A stretch of DNA of 64,000 nt from Niveispirillum cyanobacteriorum (GTDB lineage: Bacteria; Pseudomonadota; Alphaproteobacteria; Azospirillales; Azospirillaceae). Made by a program: the position numbers and the translations under genes. Below are positions 41,645 through 50,955 of this stretch, in pieces; position 1 is the first letter of the stretch; each line of letters opens with the position of its first letter. Where the stretch lies: contig NZ_CP025612.1 in assembly GCF_002868735.1 (NCBI RefSeq), positions 682,001 to 746,000 on the forward strand, read 5' to 3'. The notes below the pieces were generated by a model. The model saw only the letters and a list, made by a program, of their open reading frames with translations. It was not told the DNA's origin and ran no database searches.

Positions 41645-43159
41645 TCAGGCCGGATCGGCCTTGCAGAAGCGGTTGATGAAATCACCATGGCTGGGCAGGC
41701 GTGCTGCGGCCTGAGCCAGGCTTTGCTGACGCAGGCGCAGGGTTTCGAGCACTTCCCCGCGATCCTGCGCCGCCATCAGCGGGTCCAGACGCTGCGGGAT
41801 CAGGCCCAGGCCGATGAAAAGCGCCTGCCAGCTGGGCGTGACGAAGGTTTCCTCGTTCAGCAGAACCACCTGTCCGGTGGCACGGAAGGTTTCGATCTTT
41901 TCCGCCAGGGTATCGGGCAGGGGGATACGGCGGCGCTCACGCCAGAATTCACTATCCTCACGGCCATTCAGCGCATAGTGAAGGATGATGAAGTCCCGGA
42001 TACGGTCGAATTCCAGTGCCTGGATACGGTTATATTCCGCGGCCAGACCCGGATTGAAATCCATATCAGGCAACAGGTTGACCAGCCGCGTGATCCCGCC
42101 CTGGATCAGGGAGATGGAGGTGCTTTCCAGCGGCTCCACAAAGCCGGACGAAAGGCCGATAGCAATGCAATTGCCGATCCAGAAGCGCTGCCGCCGCCCT
42201 GTCCTGAAACGCAGCAGACGTGGTTCAGCCAGGACTCTGCCATCCAGCCCGGCAAGCAGCCGTTCCCGTGCCGCGTCCTCCGTCACATGCGCGCTGGAGA
42301 AGACATAGCCATTGCCGGTGCGGTGCTGCAACGGGATGCGCCATTGCCACCCTGCCTCCAGCGCGGTAGCGCGGGTGAACGGGGCGGGAGTGCCAGTGCC
42401 GGCACAAGGGACCGCCCAGGCCCGATCAACCGGCAGCCAATGGCTGTAATCGACCCAGGGTTCGGCCAGGGTCTTATCGGACAGCAGTGACACGAAGCCG
42501 GAACAGTCAATAAACAGGTCGGCGGCCAGAATGCGGTCATCGGCCAGATGGACCTGAGTGATGAAGCCGGTATCGGCGTGCCGGTCCACCTGCGTGATCC
42601 GCCCTTCATGCCGGACCACCCCTTCCGCCTCCGCCTTGGCACGCAGCATTCGTGCATAAAGACTGGCATCGAAATGGAAAGCATAGCTGAAATAGGCATA
42701 GGGGGAGCGGGGGTCGCTCTCCGGTGCTGCGAAACGCCCGGCGGCGGCCATCACCGCCGCCATGTGATAATCATCAAAGGGACCGACCGCGTCTTGTCCG
42801 GCCAGATGGCGTGCCACCAGCCAATGGTTCAAGGTGGAGTAGGGGCCGGCATTGACGATGTAATCCCCAAACCCGTGAAAGAAGCTAGTGCCCTTGGCGC
42901 GCCAATCCTGAAACGCAATGCCCAGTTTGAAACTGCCCTGTGTCGCCTTCATGAAGGCGACCTCGTCCAGGCCGATAGAACGGTTGAAGTCTCGGATGGT
43001 GGGCACCGTAGCCTCGCCCACCCCGATAGTGCCGATCTCCTCGCTTTCAACAAGTTCCACGACAGTACCCAGCCGTTTGACGGCCTGGTTCATGGCGCAG
43101 GCAGCCATCCAGCCGGCTGTCCCGCCACCCACGATCAGGATACGGCGCAAGTTCGTCAT
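41645..43159 (-). CDS. Tryptophan halogenase family flavoprotein, copy 1
   Basis: The 504-residue protein has the FAD-binding GGGTAGWMAA at 11-20, the conserved Lys in GSFKLGIAF (K78) thought to carry the halogenating species, the hallmark WQWRIP (271-276) that blocks mono-oxygenase activity, and FVEPLESTSI with the conserved Glu. By motifs it could be a true flavin-dependent halogenase, needing reduced FAD from a separate reductase, none of which is seen here. Many relatives sit in TBDR/carbohydrate operons of alphaproteobacteria without known role. It starts inside the stop of copy 2 (ATGA) and is followed by the esterase gene. Confidence 0.9.
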   Translation of the reverse strand: MTNLRRILIVGGGTAGWMAACAMNQAVKRLGTVVELVESEEIGTIGVGEATVPTIRDFNRSIGLDEVAFMKATQGSFKLGIAFQDWRAKGTSFFHGFGDYIVNAGPYSTLNHWLVARHLAGQDAVGPFDDYHMAAVMAAAGRFAAPESDPRSPYAYFSYAFHFDASLYARMLRAKAEAEGVVRHEGRITQVDRHADTGFITQVHLADDRILAADLFIDCSGFVSLLSDKTLAEPWVDYSHWLPVDRAWAVPCAGTGTPAPFTRATALEAGWQWRIPLQHRTGNGYVFSSAHVTEDAARERLLAGLDGRVLAEPRLLRFRTGRRQRFWIGNCIAIGLSSGFVEPLESTSISLIQGGITRLVNLLPDMDFNPGLAAEYNRIQALEFDRIRDFIILHYALNGREDSEFWRERRRIPLPDTLAEKIETFRATGQVVLLNEETFVTPSWQALFIGLGLIPQRLDPLMAAQDRGEVLETLRLRQQSLAQAAARLPSHGDFINRFCKADPA

Positions 43160-44676
43160 GCTGCTCCCCGGCGGTTGCCAGGAGCGATCAGACGGGACAG
43201 ATAATCCATATGAAGCGGTGCCGCCCTTGCCGTCTGTGCGATAATCTGTCGTGTCGCGTCAAATCCCTGCCGGATATCGGACAGGTCCCCCGCATCAGCC
43301 AGCGGGTCGTATGAGTCCGGCTCCACCTCTTGCCCCAGCAGGACGGCCAGCCAGTTCGGTTCCTGAAACAGGGTCTGGCTGGGGAAGATGGCGCAGCCAC
43401 GCGCGCGGAACAGTGCCATCTTCTCTGCCAGACTGTCTGGCACGTCCATATGGCGCATCCTGTCCCAGAACGGGTCCCCGACCCGTTGATTGGCGTGGTA
43501 ATGCAGAATCAGGAAGTCGCGTACCTGTTCCAACTCCTCCCCGATCATGCGGTTATAGAGATTGGCGGACAGTGGATCGTCCTTGGACAAGGGGAACGTC
43601 GCCGCGAACTTGATCAGCGCATGTTGGATGAAATGGATCGATGTGCTTTCCAGCGGCTCCAGAAACCCCGAAGACAGGCCCACAGCCAGGACGTTCTTAT
43701 AACGCGACTGTGTCCGACGGCCCGTGGTGAAGCGCAGGAAACGCGGATCGCTTAGCGCCTGCCCATCCAGATTGGCAAGAAGCGTCGCTGCCGCCTGATC
43801 ATCATCGATATGGTCTGCGACATAGACATAGCCGTTACCGGTGCGGTGGCGCAGATTGATGCGCCATTGCCAGCCGGCCGACCGGGCCGTGGCCGTGGTG
43901 AAGGGCACTGGATCGCGCGTACGAGCGGATGGCACCGCCACGGCCCGGTTGGCGGGCAGCCAATGCGACCAATCCTCATAAGGCCGGCCCAGCGCCTGGC
44001 CTATCAGAAGGGCGCGGAAGCCTGTGCAATCGATGAAGTAATCCCCGTCGATCCGCCGTCCATCGGTCAAGATCAGGTGGCTGACGGTGCCATCGTTGGG
44101 GTCAAGTACCACCTCAGCAACCGTTGCCTCCACCCGCATCACGCCACGCGGCTCGGCAATGGTACGCAGATAAGCGGCATAAAGCCCGGCATCAAAATGA
44201 TAGGCATAGGCCAGTGTGGATTTCGGCGATCTTGCATCCGATGACGGGGTATCGAAGCGGCCCTCATCAGCCAGCTTTTCCGCAAGCCAGAAATCGGACA
44301 AAGGCACCGTGTAGCCAGCGGCCCGCAGGCGCAACCACCATGCGTGAAAGGAGACACCCTTGATCGCCTGTCCCGGCTGCCCGAACGGATGCATGTAGCG
44401 ATGCCCCGGACGCACCCAATCCTGGAACGCAATCCCCAGTTTGAAGGTGCCTTCGGTTGCGCGCATGAACTCCGCCTCGTCAATACCGACGGCGCGGTTG
44501 AAGAACTGGATGGGAGGGATCGTGGCTTCACCGACGCCAACAGTCCCGATATCCGGACTTTCGACAAGGGTCAGACGCAACCGGTCAGGCGGCAGAACAT
44601 TGGACAACAGTGCCGCTGCCATCCAGCCGGCGGTGCCGCCGCCGACAATGACGATATGCCGAATGGGTGCAGCCAC
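43156..44676 (-). CDS. Tryptophan halogenase family flavoprotein, copy 2
   Basis: The protein of about 506 residues has the FAD motif GGGTAGWMAA, the catalytic-Lys segment GTFKLGIAFQDW and FLEPLESTSI. The WxWxIP hallmark reads WQWRIN, so the final Pro is Asn. This may mean a change in reaction or just drift. GGGGGAG is ideally spaced to GTG at 44676 and too close to ATG at 44682. It is about half identical by eye to copy 1 and overlaps it by ATGA. It follows the large TBDR gene by 64 bp, so TBDR, two flavoproteins and esterase look like one transcript. Confidence 0.9.
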   Translation of the reverse strand: MAAPIRHIVIVGGGTAGWMAAALLSNVLPPDRLRLTLVESPDIGTVGVGEATIPPIQFFNRAVGIDEAEFMRATEGTFKLGIAFQDWVRPGHRYMHPFGQPGQAIKGVSFHAWWLRLRAAGYTVPLSDFWLAEKLADEGRFDTPSSDARSPKSTLAYAYHFDAGLYAAYLRTIAEPRGVMRVEATVAEVVLDPNDGTVSHLILTDGRRIDGDYFIDCTGFRALLIGQALGRPYEDWSHWLPANRAVAVPSARTRDPVPFTTATARSAGWQWRINLRHRTGNGYVYVADHIDDDQAAATLLANLDGQALSDPRFLRFTTGRRTQSRYKNVLAVGLSSGFLEPLESTSIHFIQHALIKFAATFPLSKDDPLSANLYNRMIGEELEQVRDFLILHYHANQRVGDPFWDRMRHMDVPDSLAEKMALFRARGCAIFPSQTLFQEPNWLAVLLGQEVEPDSYDPLADAGDLSDIRQGFDATRQIIAQTARAAPLHMDYLSRLIAPGNRRGAA

Positions 44677-44740
44677 AATCATCTCCCCCTGAAACAGACC
44701 CGGCGGATGGGTACAGCCACCCGCCGGGGAACGCATCTGG

Positions 44741-47700
44741 TCAGTACGCCGCGCGCAGCACGAAGGTGAAGCGGCGGTCAGCGACCGTGTAGTTATGCTT
44801 GAAGATGAGGTCTTTGCTCATCATCCCCTGGGTACCGTAATACCAGTTGTCGCGCTGATCGACGGAGATGATGTTCTTGGTGTTCAACAGGTTGGCAGCC
44901 TGCACCCCGACCTTCAGATTGTCGGTGACGGAATAGACGACGGACGCATCCATCTGTCCGTAATCCTCCATGTAGGCCGGAGCCTGGACATTGGAGGCCG
45001 ATGCCGACATCAGGTAGCGTGAACGCCAATTATAGGCAAAGCGGACATCAAACCCGTACTTCACATATAGCAACGCCGCGTTAAACGAGTATTTGGACAA
45101 TTGCTCCAGCGGTAGATCCAGCTTGGACGCTCCGATCTGAACGCCATCGAAGACGTTGGACGTGGTGTTGCGCGTACCCTCGCTGCGCAGGATGGTGAAG
45201 TTGAAATCCGTACCCAGGCCGGAAAGGAAGCTCGGCAACTCGTCATAGAAATAGGTTGCCTGACCTTCGATGCCGTAGATACGGCCTTTGCCAAAATTCT
45301 GCGGGATGGTGCCCACGACTGTCTGCGTCACACCATTGTTGGTAAGTTGCAATGCCGTCTGTTCACCCTGGATGTAATTGCGTACTTCCTTGTCGAAAAT
45401 GCCCAGCGAGAACATCGAACCCGGCTTCACATACCATTCGAACGACATATCGAATGAATGGGCGCGCATCGGCTTCAGGTCGGGATTGCCGGAGTAATAG
45501 TTGAAGGCAACGCCGGTATTGTACATCACCGGGTTGCCACCCGCTGCCAGCGCGTCGAGTTCGGATTGGGTGTATGCGCGGCCAGCGGAAGTGTTGAAGA
45601 CATTATCGGCGGCCGTCGCGCGACGCTGCTGATAGGTGCCGTTCATCGTGAATGATGGCTGCAACTGATAGAAGTCCGGCCGCACGATGGAGGTGGCGGC
45701 CGCGAAACGGACCACCTTGTCATCATCCGGCTTGAAGCGCAGGTTCAGGCTGGGCAGGACGTTGGTATAGTCGCTCTTGTACCGCGTCTTGGTATTGGCA
45801 CCGTTGGCGAACCGCACAGCATCGCGCGCCGCCTGGGAATAGGCGGACTGATCACCGGTGATCGACAGTGATGGAAAATGGGCGAAGCCTTTGGAAATGC
45901 TCTCCGTGCGTACGACACGCAGGCCGGCATTGCCGTCCCATTCCAGATCAGACCCGAACAGCGTGTCGGAACCGAAGCGGGCCGTGGCATAGGCGGCCTG
46001 GGTGCGTTCAGTCTGATCGTTGGTGCCGATACCGGAGGTGGAGGTGGGGGCGTATTCATAGTTGCCGTTGAACGGCACCCAGAAATTGATGTTGGAGCCG
46101 ACCGGTCGCGATGGGTCCAGCAGCTTGTTGTTGGCATCCACAGGCGCACCAGCCCAGATCGGCAGGTAGGAGGCAAGGCTGCCATTGGGGAAGGGGCTGA
46201 ACTTGTCAGCATTGGCGGCCCAGGACGGGATGGTGCCGTTGCCGCAGGTGGAGCAGTAATAGCCGTAATCGTTGGATGTCGGGGCCGCAAGGCCCTTGCC
46301 CAAGTTGGGCGTATAGAGCAGGGCCTGGATATGATCGAACAGCTTGCCCTTGTTCTTCGCCAGTTCCATGGACGGCATCCACAGGCTGGGCGGCGTGCTG
46401 CTGCCGCGGAAGAAATTGTCGAAGCTGACCGTTTCCTGATACTGCGGGAACTTGTCCACCGACGCCGTCTGTGAGAAGGCCCATGGCGCGGTGATCAAGG
46501 CCCAGTTATAGCCGCCATCCTTCTGTACTGAATGACGGTCGGTGATGCGGCCACCGAATTTCAGCGACTTCAGGAAGTCACCATCGACATCATAGGCGAT
46601 GTCCAGCTTGCCCGTATTCTGGTTGGCTCGGTCGATCTCATTATGATCCATCGCCGCATAAAGGTTAAAGGCGCTGGTGGACTTGGTCAGGTCGCTGGCG
46701 GTGATCTTCGGAACACTGCCGCGCAGGTCCAGGCCGATACCACCCGGCATGGTGACCGTGTTGTACACCGTCATGTCATAGACGTCGCGTTTGGCCTCAA
46801 TCCGCTGGAAATCAGCTTTCACCGACCAGCGGTCGCCTTCCCATTTCACGCCGGACGAGCTGTCCCAAGTCTGTGCTTTGTCCCAGCCATAGCGAGTTCC
46901 CAGGTTCATCAGGAAACTATTGGCAACGCCATTGCCGCCGCCGCCGCCATCAACGATGCTGCCGGTCAGGAAATTGCCGTTCTCGTCATAGGTGAAACTG
47001 GTCCCCGTCGCGGGGGCATTCATGAAGTTCTGGTTGTTGGTCGCCGAACAGCAGGCAGAGGTCTGGGCGAAATGATCCTGGTTGATCAGTTTCGACTTGG
47101 ACAGGAAGAAGGTCGAGTAGATTTCCGTGCTTTCGCTGGGCTTCCACTGGATGGCGCTATAGACACCGTCGCGGGTCTTGTCGCGGTCCTGCAGGCGCCA
47201 TTGTGCACCTGTAGGCACCATCACCACGTCCTGCGGTTGGCCCGTGATGCGATTATTGCCGTTGAAGTTCAGCGTGGCGCCACCGTCATAGGACGACTTG
47301 GTGGTTGCCGAATGCACATTATAGGGGTCGACCTCGATGGCGTTCAGACGGCTTTTCAGCTCTGAATGCGCAATATCCACCAGGAAGCCGATCTCGCCGA
47401 TGCCGGTATCGAAACGGTTTGAGTAAAGGCCCGACGCGGATGGCGTCCATTCCTTGCGCAGGTCACCGCGCGTGGCATCCAGAGAGGCGGCAATCTTCTC
47501 CCCCGTCGCGTCGAAAGGCATCCAGGTGCGCAGATTGACGGTACCGCCCAGGCCACCCTCCACAATGTCGGCGGACGGGTTCTTGTGGACATCCACCCCA
47601 GCGGCGAGTTCGGGTGTCACATCTTCCCAGCCAAGGGCACGGCCATTCTTGGCGCCAAAGCTGTCGCGGCCATTGATTTCGGACCGCACCCAGGTAAGGC

Positions 47701-48040
47701 CGCGGATCTGAACGCCGGAACCCTCGACATTCAGACGGTCGATGTCGCGCACCTCATTGGTGCGACCGATCGAAACGCCCGGCACGCGCTGCAGCGCCTC
47801 TGTCACCGACCGGTCGGGCAGGGCGCCGATATCGACGGCGGAGATCGAGTCCACGATCTCCTCAGCGTTGCGCTTGGTTTCCTGTGCATTGTTGATAGCC
47901 TTGCGCTGACCAACAACAATGATCTCTTCAAGCGAGGCAGCCTCATCCTTGGGCGCTGTCTGGGCCTGCGCCGCGCCGGTGGCCAACGCCAGACCGGAAG
48001 CGGAAAGCAGCGCGAATAACTTGATCTTTGTGGATGTCAT
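44741..48040 (-). CDS. Large TonB-dependent outer-membrane receptor (1,099 residues)
   Basis: The 1,099-residue receptor has a signal peptide (MTSTKIKLFALLSASGLALA, cleaved near AQAQ), the plug opening LEEIIVVGQRKAINNAQ, the IGALPDRSVTEALQRVPGVSI segment, and a long barrel ending in F-V-L-R-A-A-Y. The size and plug belong to the large carbohydrate-type TBDRs of Caulobacter/Xanthomonas, often found with tryptophan-halogenase-like genes. The start at 48040 follows the leader; an in-frame ATG at 48124 lacks one. The linked acetylesterase suggests an acetylated glycan or sialoside as ligand (inference). Confidence 0.93.
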   Translation of the reverse strand: MTSTKIKLFALLSASGLALATGAAQAQTAPKDEAASLEEIIVVGQRKAINNAQETKRNAEEIVDSISAVDIGALPDRSVTEALQRVPGVSIGRTNEVRDIDRLNVEGSGVQIRGLTWVRSEINGRDSFGAKNGRALGWEDVTPELAAGVDVHKNPSADIVEGGLGGTVNLRTWMPFDATGEKIAASLDATRGDLRKEWTPSASGLYSNRFDTGIGEIGFLVDIAHSELKSRLNAIEVDPYNVHSATTKSSYDGGATLNFNGNNRITGQPQDVVMVPTGAQWRLQDRDKTRDGVYSAIQWKPSESTEIYSTFFLSKSKLINQDHFAQTSACCSATNNQNFMNAPATGTSFTYDENGNFLTGSIVDGGGGGNGVANSFLMNLGTRYGWDKAQTWDSSSGVKWEGDRWSVKADFQRIEAKRDVYDMTVYNTVTMPGGIGLDLRGSVPKITASDLTKSTSAFNLYAAMDHNEIDRANQNTGKLDIAYDVDGDFLKSLKFGGRITDRHSVQKDGGYNWALITAPWAFSQTASVDKFPQYQETVSFDNFFRGSSTPPSLWMPSMELAKNKGKLFDHIQALLYTPNLGKGLAAPTSNDYGYYCSTCGNGTIPSWAANADKFSPFPNGSLASYLPIWAGAPVDANNKLLDPSRPVGSNINFWVPFNGNYEYAPTSTSGIGTNDQTERTQAAYATARFGSDTLFGSDLEWDGNAGLRVVRTESISKGFAHFPSLSITGDQSAYSQAARDAVRFANGANTKTRYKSDYTNVLPSLNLRFKPDDDKVVRFAAATSIVRPDFYQLQPSFTMNGTYQQRRATAADNVFNTSAGRAYTQSELDALAAGGNPVMYNTGVAFNYYSGNPDLKPMRAHSFDMSFEWYVKPGSMFSLGIFDKEVRNYIQGEQTALQLTNNGVTQTVVGTIPQNFGKGRIYGIEGQATYFYDELPSFLSGLGTDFNFTILRSEGTRNTTSNVFDGVQIGASKLDLPLEQLSKYSFNAALLYVKYGFDVRFAYNWRSRYLMSASASNVQAPAYMEDYGQMDASVVYSVTDNLKVGVQAANLLNTKNIISVDQRDNWYYGTQGMMSKDLIFKHNYTVADRRFTFVLRAAY

Positions 48041-48529
48041 GGGATTACCCGAAGGGCCTTTCCTGGTTGTCGATCCCCAGCCCCTGTCCGTCAGCATTGA
48101 GGGGGAGCGGGAGCACAAAGCCACCGTTCCCCTCCCGCGGTCAGGCGGGGGCGGTTTGTCGCGGGGTCTTGGCCGTCAGGTACGGAGAGGCCTATCCGGC
48201 GGGGGCCAGACGCGGCGTTCCTAACGGTGGCGGCGGACGCCCCGGTTGTAAGCAGGCGTGATTCTTCAGCAGGCGAACCCGATGCAGGGCGTCAAACACC
48301 ATGCAGGAAAGGGCCTGATCTGAAATCTTTATCTAGGTCGAAGTCGCCCAGGCGGAGCCGCCGGGTGTCGCGTTCGCTGACCGCTCATATCATCTACCTC
48401 CCCGTCACGTTCTTTTTTTAATTTGATTTTATTATTGGCACCCACATAAGGGCGGCCGAAGCCGCCCGCCCTGTTTTACAGGTAAATAACATATTATTAA
48501 TCTTGAATAGCGCTGTCAATCGCCGTTTC
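48041..48529. other. Intergenic region before the large TBDR gene
   Basis: About 490 bases carry no gene I can support. The part next to 48040 must hold the TBDR promoter and leader. Around 48410-48440 it is AT-rich, followed by a GGGCGGC-CGAA-GCCGCCC hairpin (48450-48467) of unclear use. Confidence 0.4.
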
Positions 48530-48548
48530 GGGTGGGCAATGCCCACCC
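48530..48548 (-). terminator. Stem-loop just after the GIN-domain gene
   Basis: GGGTGGGC (48530-48537) pairs perfectly with GCCCACCC (48541-48548) with a 3-base loop, 17 bases past the stop codon of the minus-strand GIN-domain gene. There is no clear T run, so it may be a weak terminator or a 3'-end stabilising hairpin. Confidence 0.4.
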
Positions 48549-48565
48549 GTTCACCGTCTTGCCGG

Positions 48566-49531
48566 TCAGCCGCCGACACGAACTTTTCCGCTGCCGGAGT
48601 TGCGCTGGCTGACATTTCCGGTGACCTGCCGAACCTCGATATCGCCGCTTCCGCTGGTGGACAGTTCCGCCCGATCTGCAACGATGTCCAGCCGGGCATC
48701 AGCGCTGCCAGTGGCGGAAACCTGCAGGCTGCCAACGCGGCCATCCCGGATGCTGACACCTCCATCGCCAGAGGTGCGTATCTTCACATTGTCCGCGCTG
48801 ATCGTTCCCAATTTCAGGCCGCCCGACCCTGTGGCCTCAAAGGATAGCGAACCATTGACGCTTTCCGCACGAATGCCGCCGGAACCGCTGGTTTCCAGGA
48901 TTGCAGCACCTGCCGCGCCTACCTCCACCCCACCGGAGCCGGACAAGTCAACCTGCAGGTTGCCGATACGGCCCCCGACCAACATGCCGCCGCTGCCCGA
49001 CGCCCTGATGATGGCATCCCCGCCTTCCATCCGCGCGACCTGCCCACCGCCGGAACCGGAGAGTGAGGCGTCAAGCCGGCCTGCGACCTGTTCTGCCGAC
49101 AGTCCGCCAGAGCCCGATAGCCGCAAGTCCAGCCGGTCAACGGGAACAGTTACCCGATATTCTCCACTTCCGCCTTCGCGCACCGACAGGTCGCTGCCCG
49201 ACGGCAGCGTGATGGTCAGGCGCAGGGTTTCCCTCTTCCGCGATTGCGACAAGGGGCAGCGATTGCCGTTCTTGGTGACAGTTACACCATTGCCGCCGCT
49301 GGAGACGGACAGCGCGTCTAGTTCCTCGGGATGTTCAGCGACGGCACTGACGCTGATCTCACCGCTGCGCGACGCGGGCACGATTTCCACGTGCTTGGCG
49401 CAGGGTGTCGAAATCGCCAGTGTGCTTCCGGAAAGGCTCCACGATTTCTCCGCCGCCACCGCAGGCAGAACCGTTGCCGCCGACAGGGCAACCAGGGAGA
49501 TGCGGGCTGCGGCGATTGTCGGGCGTGCCAT
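48566..49531 (-). CDS. GIN-domain (DUF2807) secreted repeat protein
   Basis: The 321-residue protein has a signal peptide (to about AVAAE) and then a chain of short repeats, each with an SGSGG or TGSGG turn about every 20 residues (LSGSGGLSAEQV, ASGSGGMLVGG, TSGSGGIRAE). This is the GIN/DUF2807 pattern, predicted as a right-handed beta-helix. The function of the family is unknown; a cell-surface or periplasmic scaffold or adhesin-like role is possible. It is a single gene, with no operon partner by spacing. Confidence 0.85.
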   Translation of the reverse strand: MARPTIAAARISLVALSAATVLPAVAAEKSWSLSGSTLAISTPCAKHVEIVPASRSGEISVSAVAEHPEELDALSVSSGGNGVTVTKNGNRCPLSQSRKRETLRLTITLPSGSDLSVREGGSGEYRVTVPVDRLDLRLSGSGGLSAEQVAGRLDASLSGSGGGQVARMEGGDAIIRASGSGGMLVGGRIGNLQVDLSGSGGVEVGAAGAAILETSGSGGIRAESVNGSLSFEATGSGGLKLGTISADNVKIRTSGDGGVSIRDGRVGSLQVSATGSADARLDIVADRAELSTSGSGDIEVRQVTGNVSQRNSGSGKVRVGG

Positions 49532-49630
49532 CGGGTGGGCTCCTGTGCGTGACTATTATACGGTCCTTTTTCATACTGGTCCGATATTAGTAAGGCTGCA
49601 CAGGTCCATTTCCGGTCCACCGGAAAGCAC

Positions 49631-49671
49631 CCCCAACAGAAACGCCGTCCCAGTGGTTCCGGGACGGCGTT
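49631..49671 (-). terminator. Rho-independent terminator of the cyclophilin genes
   Basis: AACGCCGTCCC (49641-49651) and GGGACGGCGTT (49661-49671) form a perfect 11-bp stem. On the minus strand it runs into TTTCTGTT. It is 27 bases past the stop of the minus-strand cyclophilin gene. Confidence 0.82.
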
Positions 49672-49697
49672 CCACACTTCAGATGAGGGACGAAGCC

Positions 49698-50177
49698 TCA
49701 GCCGGCTTCCACATCGGCAGCGACGCTCAACTTCACGATCTGATCGGGATCGCGAACCTCGCCATTGCGGCCGGCGCCGCGCTTGATCTTGTCAACATTC
49801 TCCATGCCGTCCACGACCTTGCCCCAGACAGTGTACTGGCCGTCCAGGAAGCGGGCATCGGCGAAACAGATGAAGAACTGGCTGTCGGCGCTGTTCGGGT
49901 TGGAGGCACGGGCCATGGAGCAGGTGCCTCGCACATGCGGCTCGCGCGAGAATTCCTGCGGCAGGTTCTGCCCGGAACCACCCATGCCGTTGCCATCGGG
50001 GCAGCCACCCTGGGCCATGAAGCCTTCGATCACGCGATGGAAGGTCAGGCCGTCATAAAAGCCTTCACGCGCCAGTTCCTTGATGCGCGCCACATGCTTG
50101 GGCGCCAGATCGGGGCGCAGCTCAATGGTGACGCGGCCCGAAGCCAGGTCGAGATAGAGGGTGTTTTCCATATCCAT
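49698..50177 (-). CDS. ppiB: Cytoplasmic cyclophilin-type peptidyl-prolyl isomerase
   Basis: The 159-residue cyclophilin has ELREFDLAP-like start (VTIELRPDLAPKHVARIKELA), the active-site FHRVIEGFMAQGG, GTCSMARASNPNSADSQFFI and TVWGKVVDGMENVDKIKRG. It catalyses cis/trans isomerisation of Xaa-Pro bonds in folding proteins. There is no leader peptide, so it is cytoplasmic (PpiB type). AAGGA is 8 bases before the ATG at 50177; the ATG at 50186 is also in frame but too close to that site. It lies 108 bp after an exported cyclophilin gene and both share the terminator. Confidence 0.92.
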   Translation of the reverse strand: MDMENTLYLDLASGRVTIELRPDLAPKHVARIKELAREGFYDGLTFHRVIEGFMAQGGCPDGNGMGGSGQNLPQEFSREPHVRGTCSMARASNPNSADSQFFICFADARFLDGQYTVWGKVVDGMENVDKIKRGAGRNGEVRDPDQIVKLSVAADVEAG

Positions 50178-50285
50178 GTCAGTCATCCTTACCAACCGGT
50201 TGCCCCGGTTCTCGGTTGCATGTCGGCGGGCACCATAGCGGCATGTGACGCTAATGGGAACTAGGCCGGCGGGATGGCCCACCCG

Positions 50286-50897
50286 CTATTTCGGCGGGGC
50301 CGGCGGCGTGGGCTGCTGTGCCGGCTGGGGTGGGCGCGGGGGATCGGATTGGACACGCATGCTAATGATGCGGTCGGGGTCCTTCACCCATCCTTCCTTC
50401 TTTTTATCACCGGCTTTCAGCTTGTCGATCAGGTCTAGGCCTTTGATGACATGGCCCCAGAGCGTGTAATTTCCATCAAGCGAGGGGTCCTGTGCGTGGG
50501 TCAGGATGAAGAACTGGCTGTCGCCGCTATTACGGTTCATGCCGCGTGCCATGGATACCACGCCACGTACATGCGGTTCCTTGCTGGGTTCCAGTTCTAG
50601 CCAGCGGCCCGTGCCGCCCCGGCCCGTGCCGCTGCGGTCCCCCGTTTGCGCCAGCGACCCGGCCACGACGCGGTGAAAGGCAACACCATCATAGAAACCG
50701 CGCCTCACCAGTTGCTTGATACGGGCCACATGGATGGGTGCCAGATCGGGTCGCATCTGGATGATGACCGTGCCGGTCTTGAGTTCCATGATCAGTGTAT
50801 CGTCGGGATTGGCCGGCGGGCGCGCCGCATATGACAGCGGAACGGCCAGCAGCAGGCAGAGCAGGACCAGAAGGCGGGACAGCATGGGCGGCATCAT
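50286..50897 (-). CDS. Exported cyclophilin-type peptidyl-prolyl isomerase
   Basis: The 203-residue cyclophilin has a signal peptide (MLSRLLVLLCLLLAVPLSYA) and the cyclophilin motifs FHRVVAGSLAQTGD, GVVSMARGMNRNSGDSQFFI and TLWGHVIKGLDLIDKLKAG. It has a proline-rich tail (PPRPPQPAQQPTPPAPPK). The active-site Q in FMAQ is replaced by LAQT here. It should act on periplasmic proteins. It precedes the cytoplasmic cyclophilin gene in the same direction and is divergent from the YdbH-like gene (58-bp gap to its likely start). Confidence 0.9.
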   Translation of the reverse strand: MMPPMLSRLLVLLCLLLAVPLSYAARPPANPDDTLIMELKTGTVIIQMRPDLAPIHVARIKQLVRRGFYDGVAFHRVVAGSLAQTGDRSGTGRGGTGRWLELEPSKEPHVRGVVSMARGMNRNSGDSQFFILTHAQDPSLDGNYTLWGHVIKGLDLIDKLKAGDKKKEGWVKDPDRIISMRVQSDPPRPPQPAQQPTPPAPPK

Positions 50898-50955
50898 CTC
50901 TCAACCGTTGCGCCCGCCACGATAGCGGTCGCATCTTTGCATGGAAAGAGACCGG

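Noticed and set aside
48450-48467. GGGCGGC-CGAA-GCCGCCC stem in the gap before the large TBDR gene
   Set aside because: It has a short T run only on the plus strand, where no gene ends; function could not be supported.
48600-50264. 554-codon plus-strand open frame opposite the GIN-domain and cyclophilin genes
   Set aside because: It crosses two supported minus-strand genes and a terminator; composition is Pro/Ser/Arg-rich without motifs.
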